This document shows, piece by piece, positions 1 to 6,730 of a stretch of 13,818 nucleotides of DNA. Source of the DNA: Erysipelotrichaceae bacterium (lineage in GTDB: Bacteria > Bacillota_I > Bacilli_A > Erysipelotrichales > Erysipelotrichaceae); the NCBI GenBank assembly GCA_900754715.1, contig CAAEDX010000070.1, forward strand, positions 1-13,818, read 5' to 3'. The notes below the pieces were generated by a model that saw nothing but the letters and a program-made list of their open reading frames with translations, had not been told where the DNA came from and ran no database searches. The position numbers were made by a program, and so were the translations under genes. The stretch's first letter is position 1; every line of letters begins with the position of its first letter.

Positions 1-584
1 ATAATGTGCAGATCGTCGTCATCGGCAACAAGATGTCGGATGAGGCCATTGGATCTGTCTTTATCGATTATGCGACGCTTGCCTATGATTTCGCCTGTGA
101 GTACATCAAGGCTGGAAAGACGGATATCTCGCTCGTGGAGGATCGTCAGAATCCTTCCATGATCAATCAGATCAGAGAGGGCCTTGAGCGCGCGTTCAGC
201 GAAAATGGGCTGGAATTCACGAAATTCATCCGGATCCCGAAGGAATACCGTTCCTCGTACTTATTTTTGAGCGATTATTATAAATCGAACAAGCCGGCGG
301 AGGTCATTGTGACGTATCGTGATTCTCAGGCAATCGCTGTGCTCAACGCGTCTAAGGAAGCTGGTTTTCGCATTCCGGACGATGCCGAGCTCGTCTGTGT
401 GCTGGACAGCAAATATAATGCGATGCAGCGCCCGCAGATCTCGGCATTCAAGATCCCGGATTATGACATGGGTGCCATGTCCATGCGGCTGCTGACAAAG
501 ATGCTTCATGATGAGGACGAGGTCCTCAATAAAGAGCTTGAGCTCAGCTATGTGTATATTCCGCGTCAGACCACGCGCAAATAA
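1..584 (+). CDS. LacI/GalR-family transcriptional regulator, C-terminal part (5' end outside window)
   Basis: The frame is open from the first base and reads about 193 residues to a TAA stop. An in-frame GTG at position 6 is probably an internal valine, because a family member is normally about 330-340 residues with a DNA-binding helix-turn-helix at the N-terminus, which would lie upstream. What is visible is the second lobe of a periplasmic-binding-protein-like effector domain: the segment VIVTYRDSQAIAVLNASKEA followed by GFRIPDDAELVCV matches the family pattern of a D-x-x-A helix, then G-x-x-I-P-D-D, and the later P-x-I-S-A-F stretch and MG-x-x-x-x-x-LL helix are also typical. The end SYVYIPRQTT matches the usual final strand. 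The family binds an operator and responds to a sugar or other small effector. The effector and target cannot be told from this part. A terminator follows directly. Confidence 0.88.
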   Translation, partial: NVQIVVIGNKMSDEAIGSVFIDYATLAYDFACEYIKAGKTDISLVEDRQNPSMINQIREGLERAFSENGLEFTKFIRIPKEYRSSYLFLSDYYKSNKPAEVIVTYRDSQAIAVLNASKEAGFRIPDDAELVCVLDSKYNAMQRPQISAFKIPDYDMGAMSMRLLTKMLHDEDEVLNKELELSYVYIPRQTTRK

Positions 585-604
585 GCGGCGAAAGCCGTTT
601 TTTT
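583..604 (+). terminator. Rho-independent terminator of the LacI-family gene
   Basis: A stem AAGCGGC / GCCGTTT (one G-U pair) closes a GAAA tetraloop and runs straight into a T tract ending at about 604. The stem begins inside the stop codon of the regulator gene. Confidence 0.85.
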
Positions 605-630
605 GTGCCTTCAGCGGCGATGAAAAAATA

Positions 631-659
631 TTGAAGAGCAAAATGGATTGTGCTATACT
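631..659 (+). promoter_or_regulatory. Promoter of the yebC-like gene (sigma-A type, extended -10)
   Basis: TTGAAG at 631-636 and TATACT at 654-659 are separated by 17 bp, with TG at 651-652 giving an extended -10. This predicts a short untranslated leader before the start codon at 686. Confidence 0.8.
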
Positions 660-685
660 GTTTAAGTATTTACGAGGTGAAAGAA

Positions 686-1414
686 ATGGGAAGACATTTT
701 GAAGTGCGTGCCGCAGCCATGCAGAAGACGGCCAACGCAAAAGCAAAAGTATATTCACGCTACAGCAAGGAGATCCTGGTCGCAGCCAAGAATGGTGAGC
801 CTGATCCGGATATGAATCAGACCTTGAAAAAGGTCATCGAGCGTGCCAAGGCCAACAATGTGCCTGCTGATGTCATCAAGCGCGCCATCGAGAAAGCCAA
901 GAGCAATGACACGGAAAGCTACTCTTCAGCGCGGTATGAAGGCTTTGGCGCAGGAGGCGGTTCGACGATCATCATTGATTGTCTGACCGACAATCCTAAC
1001 CGAACCATTGCCAATCTGCGTGCCTGCTTCAATAAATCACACGCCAAGCTGGGCGTGGGCGGGTCAGTATCGTTCAATTATGAACATCTCGGTCTGATCA
1101 TCATCGAATTTGATGATGAAGAAGCGATGATGGACGCCCTGATCATGGCTGAAGTCGATCTGAAAGACGTTGAAGTAGAAGATGGCATGATGACGATCAC
1201 GGTCGATCCGGCAGATCTTTCCAAGGCCAAGGAAGCGATCGAGGAGCTGATTCCTGGAGTTGAATTCAAAGCGATGGAAGATACGATGCTGCCAAATGAT
1301 TATGTGGAGCTGGAGGGAGAAGACCTGGAGCTGTTCAAACGACTGGTCACGCTGCTCGATGACGTAGATGATGTGCAGAACGTATATCATAATGTAAGAA
1401 ATATCAATGCCTGA
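686..1414 (+). CDS. YebC/PmpR family regulatory protein (YeeN/YeeI-type)
   Basis: The product is 242 residues, the normal family length. It starts MGRHFEVR and continues with a basic helical N-terminus (KTANAKAKVYSRYSKEI), then the family signatures ERAKANNVPADVIKRAIEKA and RYEGFGAGGG, a D-x-L-T-D-N-x-N-R-T stretch near residue 110, and the GVGGSVSFNY segment. The start MGRHF rather than MAGHSKW places it with the YeeN/YeeI subgroup. YebC-family proteins were long annotated as transcriptional regulators; more recent work links members to translation of difficult peptide sequences on the ribosome. I chose ATG 686 because GAGGTGA lies at 674-680, although the frame is open further upstream. The gene is monocistronic, with its own promoter and terminator. 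Confidence 0.93.
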   Translation: MGRHFEVRAAAMQKTANAKAKVYSRYSKEILVAAKNGEPDPDMNQTLKKVIERAKANNVPADVIKRAIEKAKSNDTESYSSARYEGFGAGGGSTIIIDCLTDNPNRTIANLRACFNKSHAKLGVGGSVSFNYEHLGLIIIEFDDEEAMMDALIMAEVDLKDVEVEDGMMTITVDPADLSKAKEAIEELIPGVEFKAMEDTMLPNDYVELEGEDLELFKRLVTLLDDVDDVQNVYHNVRNINA

Positions 1415-1442
1415 GCTTAGCTCCCGGAAGGGAGCTTTTCTT
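1415..1442 (+). terminator. Rho-independent terminator of the yebC-like gene
   Basis: A perfect 7 bp stem AGCTCCC (1419-1425) / GGGAGCT (1430-1436) with a GGAA loop is followed by TTTTCTT. It starts right after the TGA stop. Confidence 0.82.
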
Positions 1443-1445
1443 AGC

Positions 1446-1474
1446 TTCAAGGCTATTGTAAAATATGTTAAAAT
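1446..1474 (+). promoter_or_regulatory. Probable promoter of the D,D-carboxypeptidase gene
   Basis: TAAAAT at 1469-1474 is preceded by TG at 1466-1467 (extended -10). A weak -35-like TTCAAG lies 17 bp upstream at 1446-1451. The start codon is 20 bp downstream with GGGAG at 1482-1486 as ribosome site. Confidence 0.6.
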
Positions 1475-1494
1475 AAAACACGGGAGCTGATAAC

Positions 1495-2664
1495 ATGAAA
1501 AAGATCATCATCGCTGGCGCTGCTGTGGCCATTGCTGCCCTGGGCGCGGCGCTCTGGATGCTGGCTGCGCCGAGCGTGATCTACCAGGTGAATGGAACGG
1601 CAGTAAGCGATTCGGCCAGCGTGAACGTAGAATATGAAAGCAGCATGCGTGTGCAGGATCTGGCCGACCACGTTGAAGTGCGTGCGGAATATGACGGCCG
1701 CGATGTGAGCGATACGATCGTGATGGATGATGTGGCTGACGAGATGGTTCAGCTGGGCACCTATACGCTGACTTATCATCTTACGGAAGACGAGCATCCG
1801 CTGCAGGTACATGTGACGGTGCAGGATACGCAGGCGCCGCAGCTGCACATGGATACCGAATATACGACCCGGACCGGCGAGACCTTTGATGTTTCCCGGC
1901 TGAATGTGCAGGTCTATGACAATTATGATGTCAACGTGCTCGATTCGCTTTCGATGGACGCGGTAGATACTTCGGCCGCCGGCTTGAAGGAGAGCGTGGT
2001 GCGGATCACGGACAGCTCTGGAAACGAAGCAGAATGTGCGATCACGGTCGATGTGCGCGATGATGCCAGCGCGGCAGAAGCAGGCACGCAGTATTTTGTC
2101 CAGCAGGATCCTGACGACATTACGCTCATCCTCAATGCTTCGCATCGGCTTGCGCAAGGCTGGGAACCGGATGACCTGACACAGATCGATGATTCCGCAA
2201 ACAGCGGACATATGCTGCGCAAGGAAGCGGCTGATGCGTGGAATGAACTGTACGCAGCCGCGCAAAAAGAAGGCATCACGATCAATGTGGTGAGCTCCTT
2301 CCGCACCGAGGAATACCAGCGCACGCTGTTTGAGGGCTATCTGGCCGTTGATCCTGATGCTGCGAGCTACAGTGCTTATCCGCGCACCAGCGAGCATGAG
2401 CTTGGCCTTACCGTAGACATCAGCTATGATGCCCAGCTGCATGATGATCTGCAGCAGTCACAGCTCGGCATATGGATGGCGGAGAACGGATGGCGTTATG
2501 GCTGGATCGTGCGTTACCCAGAAGGAAAGCAGGAGCTGACCGGATACATCTATGAGCCGTGGCACTACCGTTATGTGGGCCGCACGCTGGCGGCGCAGCT
2601 GCATGAACAGGACCTGTGCCTTGAAGAATATTACGCGCAGCGCACAGAGGCGAAAAATGATTGA
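1495..2664 (+). CDS. Membrane-anchored VanY-type D-alanyl-D-alanine carboxypeptidase with N-terminal Ig-like repeats
   Basis: The protein has 389 residues. Residues 1-3 are MKK and a hydrophobic helix covers about 4-25 (signal anchor, no lipobox seen), so the rest should face outside. About residues 28-190 are beta-rich and look like two Ig-like repeats; the phrases QAPQL (114-118) and ITDSSGNEAE (171-180) are typical of such cell-surface repeats. About 215-375 form a peptidase M15B/VanY domain: SSFR at 267-270, SEHELGLTVD at 299-308 (Zn ligands H301 and D308), and EPWHYRYVG at 354-362 (catalytic E354, Zn ligand H357). All expected catalytic residues are present. The family removes the terminal D-Ala from peptidoglycan stem peptides. 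There are no van resistance genes nearby, so a cell-wall remodelling role is more likely than glycopeptide resistance. The TGA stop lies inside the -35 box of the next promoter. Confidence 0.9.
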   Translation: MKKIIIAGAAVAIAALGAALWMLAAPSVIYQVNGTAVSDSASVNVEYESSMRVQDLADHVEVRAEYDGRDVSDTIVMDDVADEMVQLGTYTLTYHLTEDEHPLQVHVTVQDTQAPQLHMDTEYTTRTGETFDVSRLNVQVYDNYDVNVLDSLSMDAVDTSAAGLKESVVRITDSSGNEAECAITVDVRDDASAAEAGTQYFVQQDPDDITLILNASHRLAQGWEPDDLTQIDDSANSGHMLRKEAADAWNELYAAAQKEGITINVVSSFRTEEYQRTLFEGYLAVDPDAASYSAYPRTSEHELGLTVDISYDAQLHDDLQQSQLGIWMAENGWRYGWIVRYPEGKQELTGYIYEPWHYRYVGRTLAAQLHEQDLCLEEYYAQRTEAKND

Positions 2665-2689
2665 CAAACCACAGACATGCAGATAAACT
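2661..2689 (+). promoter_or_regulatory. Promoter of the T-box-hisS-aspS operon
   Basis: A consensus TTGACA at 2661-2666 and TAAACT at 2684-2689 are 17 bp apart. The -35 box contains the TGA stop (2662-2664) of the upstream carboxypeptidase gene. Confidence 0.78.
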
Positions 2690-2695
2690 ATACAT

Positions 2696-2910
2696 GTATC
2701 CGATGAAAAAGCAAGACTGATCCGCAGGAGCACAGAGAAAAGCGAGCTGGTGAGACGCTTTGTCCGAAGATCAGGGTGACACTTTGGAGGAATCATCAGG
2801 AAATGGGTGATCGTGTTTTCCGCGTTAAGGAAAAGAGGGCATGTCTGTCAGGCATGAACTAAGGTGGCACCGCGTTACACATGACGTCCTTAGACAGGGC
2901 GTTTTTTTAT
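2696..2910 (+). promoter_or_regulatory. T-box leader (tRNA-sensing riboswitch) controlling hisS-aspS, predicted to read tRNA-Asp
   Basis: The T-box core AAGGTGGCACCGCG is at 2861-2874. The antiterminator pairs CTAAGG (2859-2864) with CCTTAG (2888-2893) and GCG (2872-2874) with CGT (2885-2887), leaving the TGGCACC bulge. The competing terminator pairs ACGTCCT (2884-2890) with AGGGCGT (2896-2902), followed by seven T. Stem I: lower helix AAAG (2708-2711)/CTTT (2782-2785), specifier loop 2712-2716 / 2775-2781, helix CTGATC (2717-2722)/GATCAG (2769-2774), an AG-rich bulge near 2734, and an apical helix AAAGCG/CGCTTT with a GGTGAGA-type loop. The loop's 3' side is GGTGACA, which puts codon GAC at 2778-2780 followed by A just before the closing helix. 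The variable base after TGG is C2868, which pairs with discriminator G73. Uncharged tRNA would stabilise the antiterminator and allow hisS-aspS transcription. Confidence 0.93.
2884..2908 (+). terminator. Regulated attenuator terminator of the T-box
   Basis: Stem ACGTCCT / AGGGCGT (one G-U pair) with loop TAGAC and a T tract at 2902-2908. Its 5' arm shares CGTCCT with the antiterminator, so the two structures exclude each other. Confidence 0.9.
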
Positions 2911-2928
2911 TGTCAGAAGGAGGATTCT

Positions 2929-4251
2929 ATGAGCTATCAAGTACCAAGAGGAACCCAGGATATCCTGCCTAAGGATATCTCGAAATGGCATCGGCTGGAA
3001 GAGCTGATCCGGCAGTTCTGTTATGTCTATGACTATGAAGAGATCCGTACGCCGATCTTTGAACATACCAATGTGTTCAAGCGCGGCAATGATTCCAGCG
3101 ACATGGTCAATAAAGAGATGTATACATTTTGCCTGGAAAACAGCTCCACGTCCCTGACCCTGCGCCCGGAAGGGACAGCAGGAGTCGTGCGTGCCTTTGT
3201 GGAGCACAAGCTGTATGGACAGCCAGACCTTCCAGTGAAGATGTATTATGTCGGCCCGCAATGCCGTCATGAACGTCCGCAGAAGGGCAGGATGCGCATC
3301 TTCAATCAATTCGGAGTCGAAGTGATCGGCGCAAAGGATCCGCTGATCGATGTGGAGACGATCGCGCTGGGATGGTCTTTTGTTTCCGCCCTGGGATTGA
3401 GCGATCTCAAGGTGCTCATCAACACCTTGGGCGATGATGCGTCAAGAGCGGCATATCGCCAGGCGCTGAAAGAACACTTCAAGCCAGAGATCGCTGCGAT
3501 GTGTCCGGATTGCCAGCGCCGCTATGAGCAGAATCCGCTGCGCATCCTCGATTGCAAGGTCGACAAAGAACGCGAGATCATGAAGCGCGCGCCAAAGATG
3601 GAGCACTATCTCAATGATGAGTCGAAGGCCTATTTTGACGCGGTGCTGAATGGACTGGACGCGCTTGGCATCCCCTATGAGATCGATGATCGGCTCGTGC
3701 GCGGGCTTGATTATTACACTCATACCGTATTTGAGGTCGTTTCGGTCAATGAAGAGATGGGCGCACAATCCACTGTGTTTGCCGGAGGCCGTTACGATGG
3801 GCTCGTCGAATATTTCGGCGGCCCCCAGGGCATGAGCGGCATCGGCTGGGCAATGGGCCTGGAGCGTCTGATCCTCGCCTGCGAGGCAGAAGGCATCGAA
3901 CTGGCAGAAGAAAGGCCGCTGGATGCCTACATCCTTTGTCTGGATCCCTCGGCTCGGCTGAAGGCGCTGCAGATCACGACCGAGCTGCGCAGCAACGGCT
4001 ATCGCTGCGATATGGATTACCTGGGCCGCTCTTTCAAGGCACAGTTCAAGACCGTTGACCGCCGCGGCGCCCGCATTGCCATCATGATCGGGGACCGCGA
4101 GCTGAACGAAGGCATCCTGTCGCTCAAGGAGACCGATACTCAGAAGCAGCATAAAGTGCCGATGGATGATATCGTGGCAGTGATGGACCGCTTGTTCGAT
4201 GAAAGCGGGAATGAAGAAGGAGAATGTGCCTGCGGGCATCATCATGAATAG
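2929..4251 (+). CDS. hisS: Histidine--tRNA ligase (HisRS)
   Basis: The 440-residue product has the class II HisRS plan. Start region YQVPRGTQDILP; motif 1 region with RGNDSSDMVNKEMYTF (52-67); LTLRPEGT near 77-83; motif 2 with CRHERPQKGR at 112-121 (R113); the HisA signatures LVRGLDYYTHT (256-266, histidine-activating R258) and AGGRYDGL; and motif 3 GIGWAMGLERL at 304-313. About 332-425 form the C-terminal anticodon-binding domain. It charges tRNA-His in the cytoplasm. ATG 2929 is chosen because AGAAGGAGG lies at 2915-2923 and the family starts exactly here; the frame is open upstream into the terminator. An odd acidic tail ends in ECACGHHHE, which is not part of the usual enzyme. The gene is first in the T-box-controlled operon, 12 bp ahead of aspS. 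Confidence 0.97.
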   Translation: MSYQVPRGTQDILPKDISKWHRLEELIRQFCYVYDYEEIRTPIFEHTNVFKRGNDSSDMVNKEMYTFCLENSSTSLTLRPEGTAGVVRAFVEHKLYGQPDLPVKMYYVGPQCRHERPQKGRMRIFNQFGVEVIGAKDPLIDVETIALGWSFVSALGLSDLKVLINTLGDDASRAAYRQALKEHFKPEIAAMCPDCQRRYEQNPLRILDCKVDKEREIMKRAPKMEHYLNDESKAYFDAVLNGLDALGIPYEIDDRLVRGLDYYTHTVFEVVSVNEEMGAQSTVFAGGRYDGLVEYFGGPQGMSGIGWAMGLERLILACEAEGIELAEERPLDAYILCLDPSARLKALQITTELRSNGYRCDMDYLGRSFKAQFKTVDRRGARIAIMIGDRELNEGILSLKETDTQKQHKVPMDDIVAVMDRLFDESGNEEGECACGHHHE

Positions 4252-4263
4252 GAGAGAAAGACA

Positions 4264-6003
4264 ATGAGACGTACACATAACAATGGCGAGCTGCGGCTCA
4301 CCGATGTCGGAAAACAAGTCACCCTGGAAGGCTGGGTGGCCAAACGCCGTAATTTCGGCGCTCTGGTATTCATCGACCTGCGCGATAGGGAAGGAATCAC
4401 GCAGCTTGTCTTTGATGAACAGATGGCCAAGATGATCACAGAAGTGCGCAATGAATATGTGCTTTGCGTGCAGGGAACGGTCGTTGAGCGTCAGGACAAG
4501 AATCCTAAGCTGCCTACCGGTGACATCGAGATCCGTGCGGAGCAGGTGGAGATCATAAACAGCGCGGAAACCACACCGCTCATCATCGCGGATGAGACCG
4601 ATGCTTTGGAAGACACACGTCTGAAATATCGCTATCTTGATCTGCGTCGTCCTTGCCTGCAGAAAAATCTGATGCTGCGGCATCAAGTGACGATGGCTGT
4701 GCGCAGCTATCTCTCTGCGCGCGGTTTCTTAGAGATCGAGACGCCGATCCTGTGCAAGTCGACACCTGAGGGGGCGCGTGACTATCTGGTGCCAAGCCGC
4801 ATCAGCAAAGGAGCATTCTATGCTTTGCCACAGTCACCACAGATCTACAAACAGCTGCTCATGATCGGCGGGCTGGAGAAATATTTTCAGATCGCGCGCT
4901 GCTTCCGTGATGAAGACCTGCGTGCCGACCGGCAGCCGGAATTCACGCAGATCGATATCGAGATGAGCTTCGTGGATGAAGAAGACATCTTCGCTCTGGT
5001 GGAGGGACTGATGCGGGAAGTGTTCCGTAAGATCAAAGGCATCGAACTCAATGACTTTGTCCGTCTTCCTTATGTGGAAAGCATGGCACGCTATGGTTCA
5101 GATAAACCGGATACCCGCTTCGGCATGGAGCTGCATTGCCTGAATGAGGTCTTTGCCAAGACAGGCTTCAAGATCTTCCGCAGCGTGCTTGATGAGGGCG
5201 GAGAAGTAGAGTGCATCGTAGCAAGACAGGCCGCGGGCCGCTATTCCCGCAAACAGCTTGATCAGCTGCAGGAATATGTCAAGGTGTATGGCGCCAAGGC
5301 GCTTGCTTTCCTCAAGTATACCGGCGGTGCATTCAGCGGCAGCATCGCCAAAGTGATCAGCGAGGAAGAAAAGGAAGCGCTGATGGCCGCGCTGAGCCTG
5401 GAGGAAGACGATCTGATCCTGTTCGTGGCTGACCGCAAGCAGATCGCGCAGACTGCGCTGGGCGCATTGCGCCTGCGTCTGGGCAAAGAGCTCGATCTGA
5501 TCGATGCGGACCGCTATGACTTCGTCTGGGTGACCGATTTCCCGATGTTCGAGTACAGCGAGGAAGAAGGCCGTTATGTCGCAGCGCATCATCCGTTCAC
5601 TGCGCCGAAGCTTGAGGATGTGGATAAGCTCATGAATGACAAGGCAAATTGTTACTCACGTGCCTATGATCTGGTGCTCAATGGGTATGAGCTGCTCAGC
5701 GGTTCGATCCGTATCCATGATCAGCAGCTGCAAGAGAAAGTGTTCGAGGCGATCGGTCTCGATCCGCAGCAGGCCAAGGAACGCTTCGGTTTCTTCCTGG
5801 AAGCATTCCGTTATGGCACGCCGCCTCATGGCGGCGTAGGCATCGGATTAGAACGTTTGATCATGATCCTTGCTGGAACAGACAACATTCGTGATGTGGT
5901 CGCGTTCCCGAAGACGGCCAGTGCTTCTGATCTGATGAGCGAAGCGCCTTCATCAGTTGATGAAAAGCAGCTGCAGGAACTGCATATCGCTGTCGTGAAA
6001 TGA
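4264..6003 (+). CDS. aspS: Aspartate--tRNA ligase (AspRS, bacterial type with GAD insertion)
   Basis: The 579-residue product is of standard bacterial AspRS length. Residues 1-105 are the OB-fold anticodon domain (GWVAKRRNFG, FIDLRDREG). The class II core carries PEGARDYLVPSR near 168-179, motif 2 FRDEDLRADRQPEFTQID at 214-231, and motif 3 GVGIGLERLIM at 524-534. About 290-405 hold the GAD-type insertion found in bacterial AspRS. GYELLSGSIRIHD (474-486) and RYGTPPHGG (516-524) are also conserved. It charges tRNA-Asp, the same tRNA that the T-box leader appears to sense, which would give direct feedback. The ribosome site AGGAGAG starts inside the hisS stop codon. At the residue matching E. 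coli L30, which helps separate tRNA-Asp from tRNA-Asn, this enzyme has F31. Confidence 0.97.
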   Translation: MRRTHNNGELRLTDVGKQVTLEGWVAKRRNFGALVFIDLRDREGITQLVFDEQMAKMITEVRNEYVLCVQGTVVERQDKNPKLPTGDIEIRAEQVEIINSAETTPLIIADETDALEDTRLKYRYLDLRRPCLQKNLMLRHQVTMAVRSYLSARGFLEIETPILCKSTPEGARDYLVPSRISKGAFYALPQSPQIYKQLLMIGGLEKYFQIARCFRDEDLRADRQPEFTQIDIEMSFVDEEDIFALVEGLMREVFRKIKGIELNDFVRLPYVESMARYGSDKPDTRFGMELHCLNEVFAKTGFKIFRSVLDEGGEVECIVARQAAGRYSRKQLDQLQEYVKVYGAKALAFLKYTGGAFSGSIAKVISEEEKEALMAALSLEEDDLILFVADRKQIAQTALGALRLRLGKELDLIDADRYDFVWVTDFPMFEYSEEEGRYVAAHHPFTAPKLEDVDKLMNDKANCYSRAYDLVLNGYELLSGSIRIHDQQLQEKVFEAIGLDPQQAKERFGFFLEAFRYGTPPHGGVGIGLERLIMILAGTDNIRDVVAFPKTASASDLMSEAPSSVDEKQLQELHIAVVK

Positions 6004-6035
6004 TAAAGCGGTGCCTTTTTGGCACCGTTTTATCA
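6001..6035. terminator. Bidirectional terminator between aspS and the convergent HD-domain gene
   Basis: A 15 bp stem (6001-6015 / 6021-6035, one G-U pair) closes a TTTTT loop. The forward T run is part of the 3' arm (TTTTATCA) and the reverse strand has the matching run. The two ends of the stem are the TGA stop codons of aspS and of the minus-strand gene. Confidence 0.88.
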
Positions 6036-6617
6036 TTTGGATTCCATGAAATAAGTCGCTTCCATATCTGCTGTGCTCAGTGCAAAGGCGAGCGGAAAAT
6101 GCTCGAAGGTGTAGCCGATGCTGCGGGGATCATCAAACTCGCTGGAAAAGCCCATATGGTAGCGGATTGCGAAGCTTTCATCCCTGCTCAGGCGCATGAA
6201 GCCAGTGATCATATAGACGCTTTTTTCACCGTGCCCATAGGGAAGCGTGTCGCTGTATTCAAAGGTATCCACGCTTTGCCATTCCCCGTTGATCTTGACG
6301 TTGCGCTTGCCAGGATGATAGACATTGATCTTGCATAAGTCATGAAGCAAAGCGACGACTGCGATCGTCTCCTCACTGACCTGCTGCAGACCATAAACGG
6401 TCTTGACGCGTTCACGGCTGAGATAGTCTTTCAGACAGTCGTAGACATTCAGGCTGTGATCGACCAGTCCGCCTTTGTACGCGCCATGAAAGCGTGTGCT
6501 TGCCGGCGCCTCAAAAAAATCTGATGCTGGTGACTGCAGATAATCCAGCAGCCGCTGGGCGCCCTGCCGCCGGATATGCGTTTGATAAATTTCGATAAAT
6601 CGTCCTTTTCCGCTCAT
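6033..6617 (-). CDS. HD-domain phosphohydrolase of unknown substrate
   Basis: The 194-residue soluble protein shows the HD metal-dependent phosphohydrolase pattern: FHGAYKGGLVDHSLNVYD (43-60) with H54, ALLHDLCKI (89-97) with the paired H92-D93, GHGEKS with H129, H154 in IRYHMG, and D184 in STADMEA. The GGLVDHSLNV form resembles the HD domain of the 3'-5' exoribonuclease YhaM, but the OB-fold part of YhaM is absent. HD enzymes hydrolyse phosphate esters of nucleotides or nucleic acids; I cannot name the substrate. A clear ribosome site GGAGGGAT (6628-6621, minus strand) and a promoter precede the start. It is convergent with aspS, shares its terminator, and is divergent from the RNA gene at 6731. 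Confidence 0.85.
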   Translation of the reverse strand: MSGKGRFIEIYQTHIRRQGAQRLLDYLQSPASDFFEAPASTRFHGAYKGGLVDHSLNVYDCLKDYLSRERVKTVYGLQQVSEETIAVVALLHDLCKINVYHPGKRNVKINGEWQSVDTFEYSDTLPYGHGEKSVYMITGFMRLSRDESFAIRYHMGFSSEFDDPRSIGYTFEHFPLAFALSTADMEATYFMESK

Positions 6618-6651
6618 CGGATCCCTCCATTCCTTACCACTATTTTAGCTT

Positions 6652-6680
6652 ATTTTACCAGAAAAAGCCATTTCGTCCAA
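6652..6680 (-). promoter_or_regulatory. Promoter of the HD-domain gene (minus strand)
   Basis: On the minus strand TTGGAC (6680-6675) and TAAAAT (6657-6652) are 17 bp apart, with TG at 6660-6659 forming an extended -10. Confidence 0.6.
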
Positions 6681-6717
6681 AAATCAGAATGTCAAGAGTA
6701 TACTTTCAAAAAAAATT

Positions 6718-6726
6718 TGCTATACT
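6718..6726 (+). promoter_or_regulatory. Extended -10 promoter of the 6S-like RNA
   Basis: TGCTATACT at 6718-6726 is a strong extended -10; no good -35 box lies 16-18 bp upstream, but an A tract (6708-6715) precedes it. The predicted start near 6731-6733 matches the 5' end of the RNA's closing helix. A second TATACT at 6699-6704 has no TG or -35. Confidence 0.6.
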
Positions 6727-6730
6727 AAAA

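Noticed and set aside
1468..2442. Long open frame (about 324 codons) on the minus strand opposite the carboxypeptidase gene
   Set aside because: It is a shadow of the plus-strand gene: the sequence is rich in His/Arg/Ile from reverse codons, has no recognisable domain, and the plus strand has a complete VanY enzyme with ribosome site and promoter.
1495..2664. VanY as part of a glycopeptide resistance cluster
   Set aside because: No vanR/S, vanH, ligase or vanX-like gene is in the window; the flanking genes are housekeeping genes.
2780..2782. His codon CAC as T-box specifier
   Set aside because: Its last base would be in the lower helix, it is followed by T rather than a purine, and the T-box variable base C does not match the C73 discriminator of tRNA-His. 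Dual reading is kept only as an open possibility.
3442..4686. Minus-strand open frame of about 414 codons across hisS and aspS
   Set aside because: It crosses two certain synthetase genes, has no ribosome site or family match, and reflects low stop-codon frequency in the reverse frame.
6690..6704. Second TATACT box at 6699-6704 as an extra promoter
   Set aside because: It has no TG extension and no -35 match at 16-18 bp; the box at 6721-6726 fits the RNA start better.
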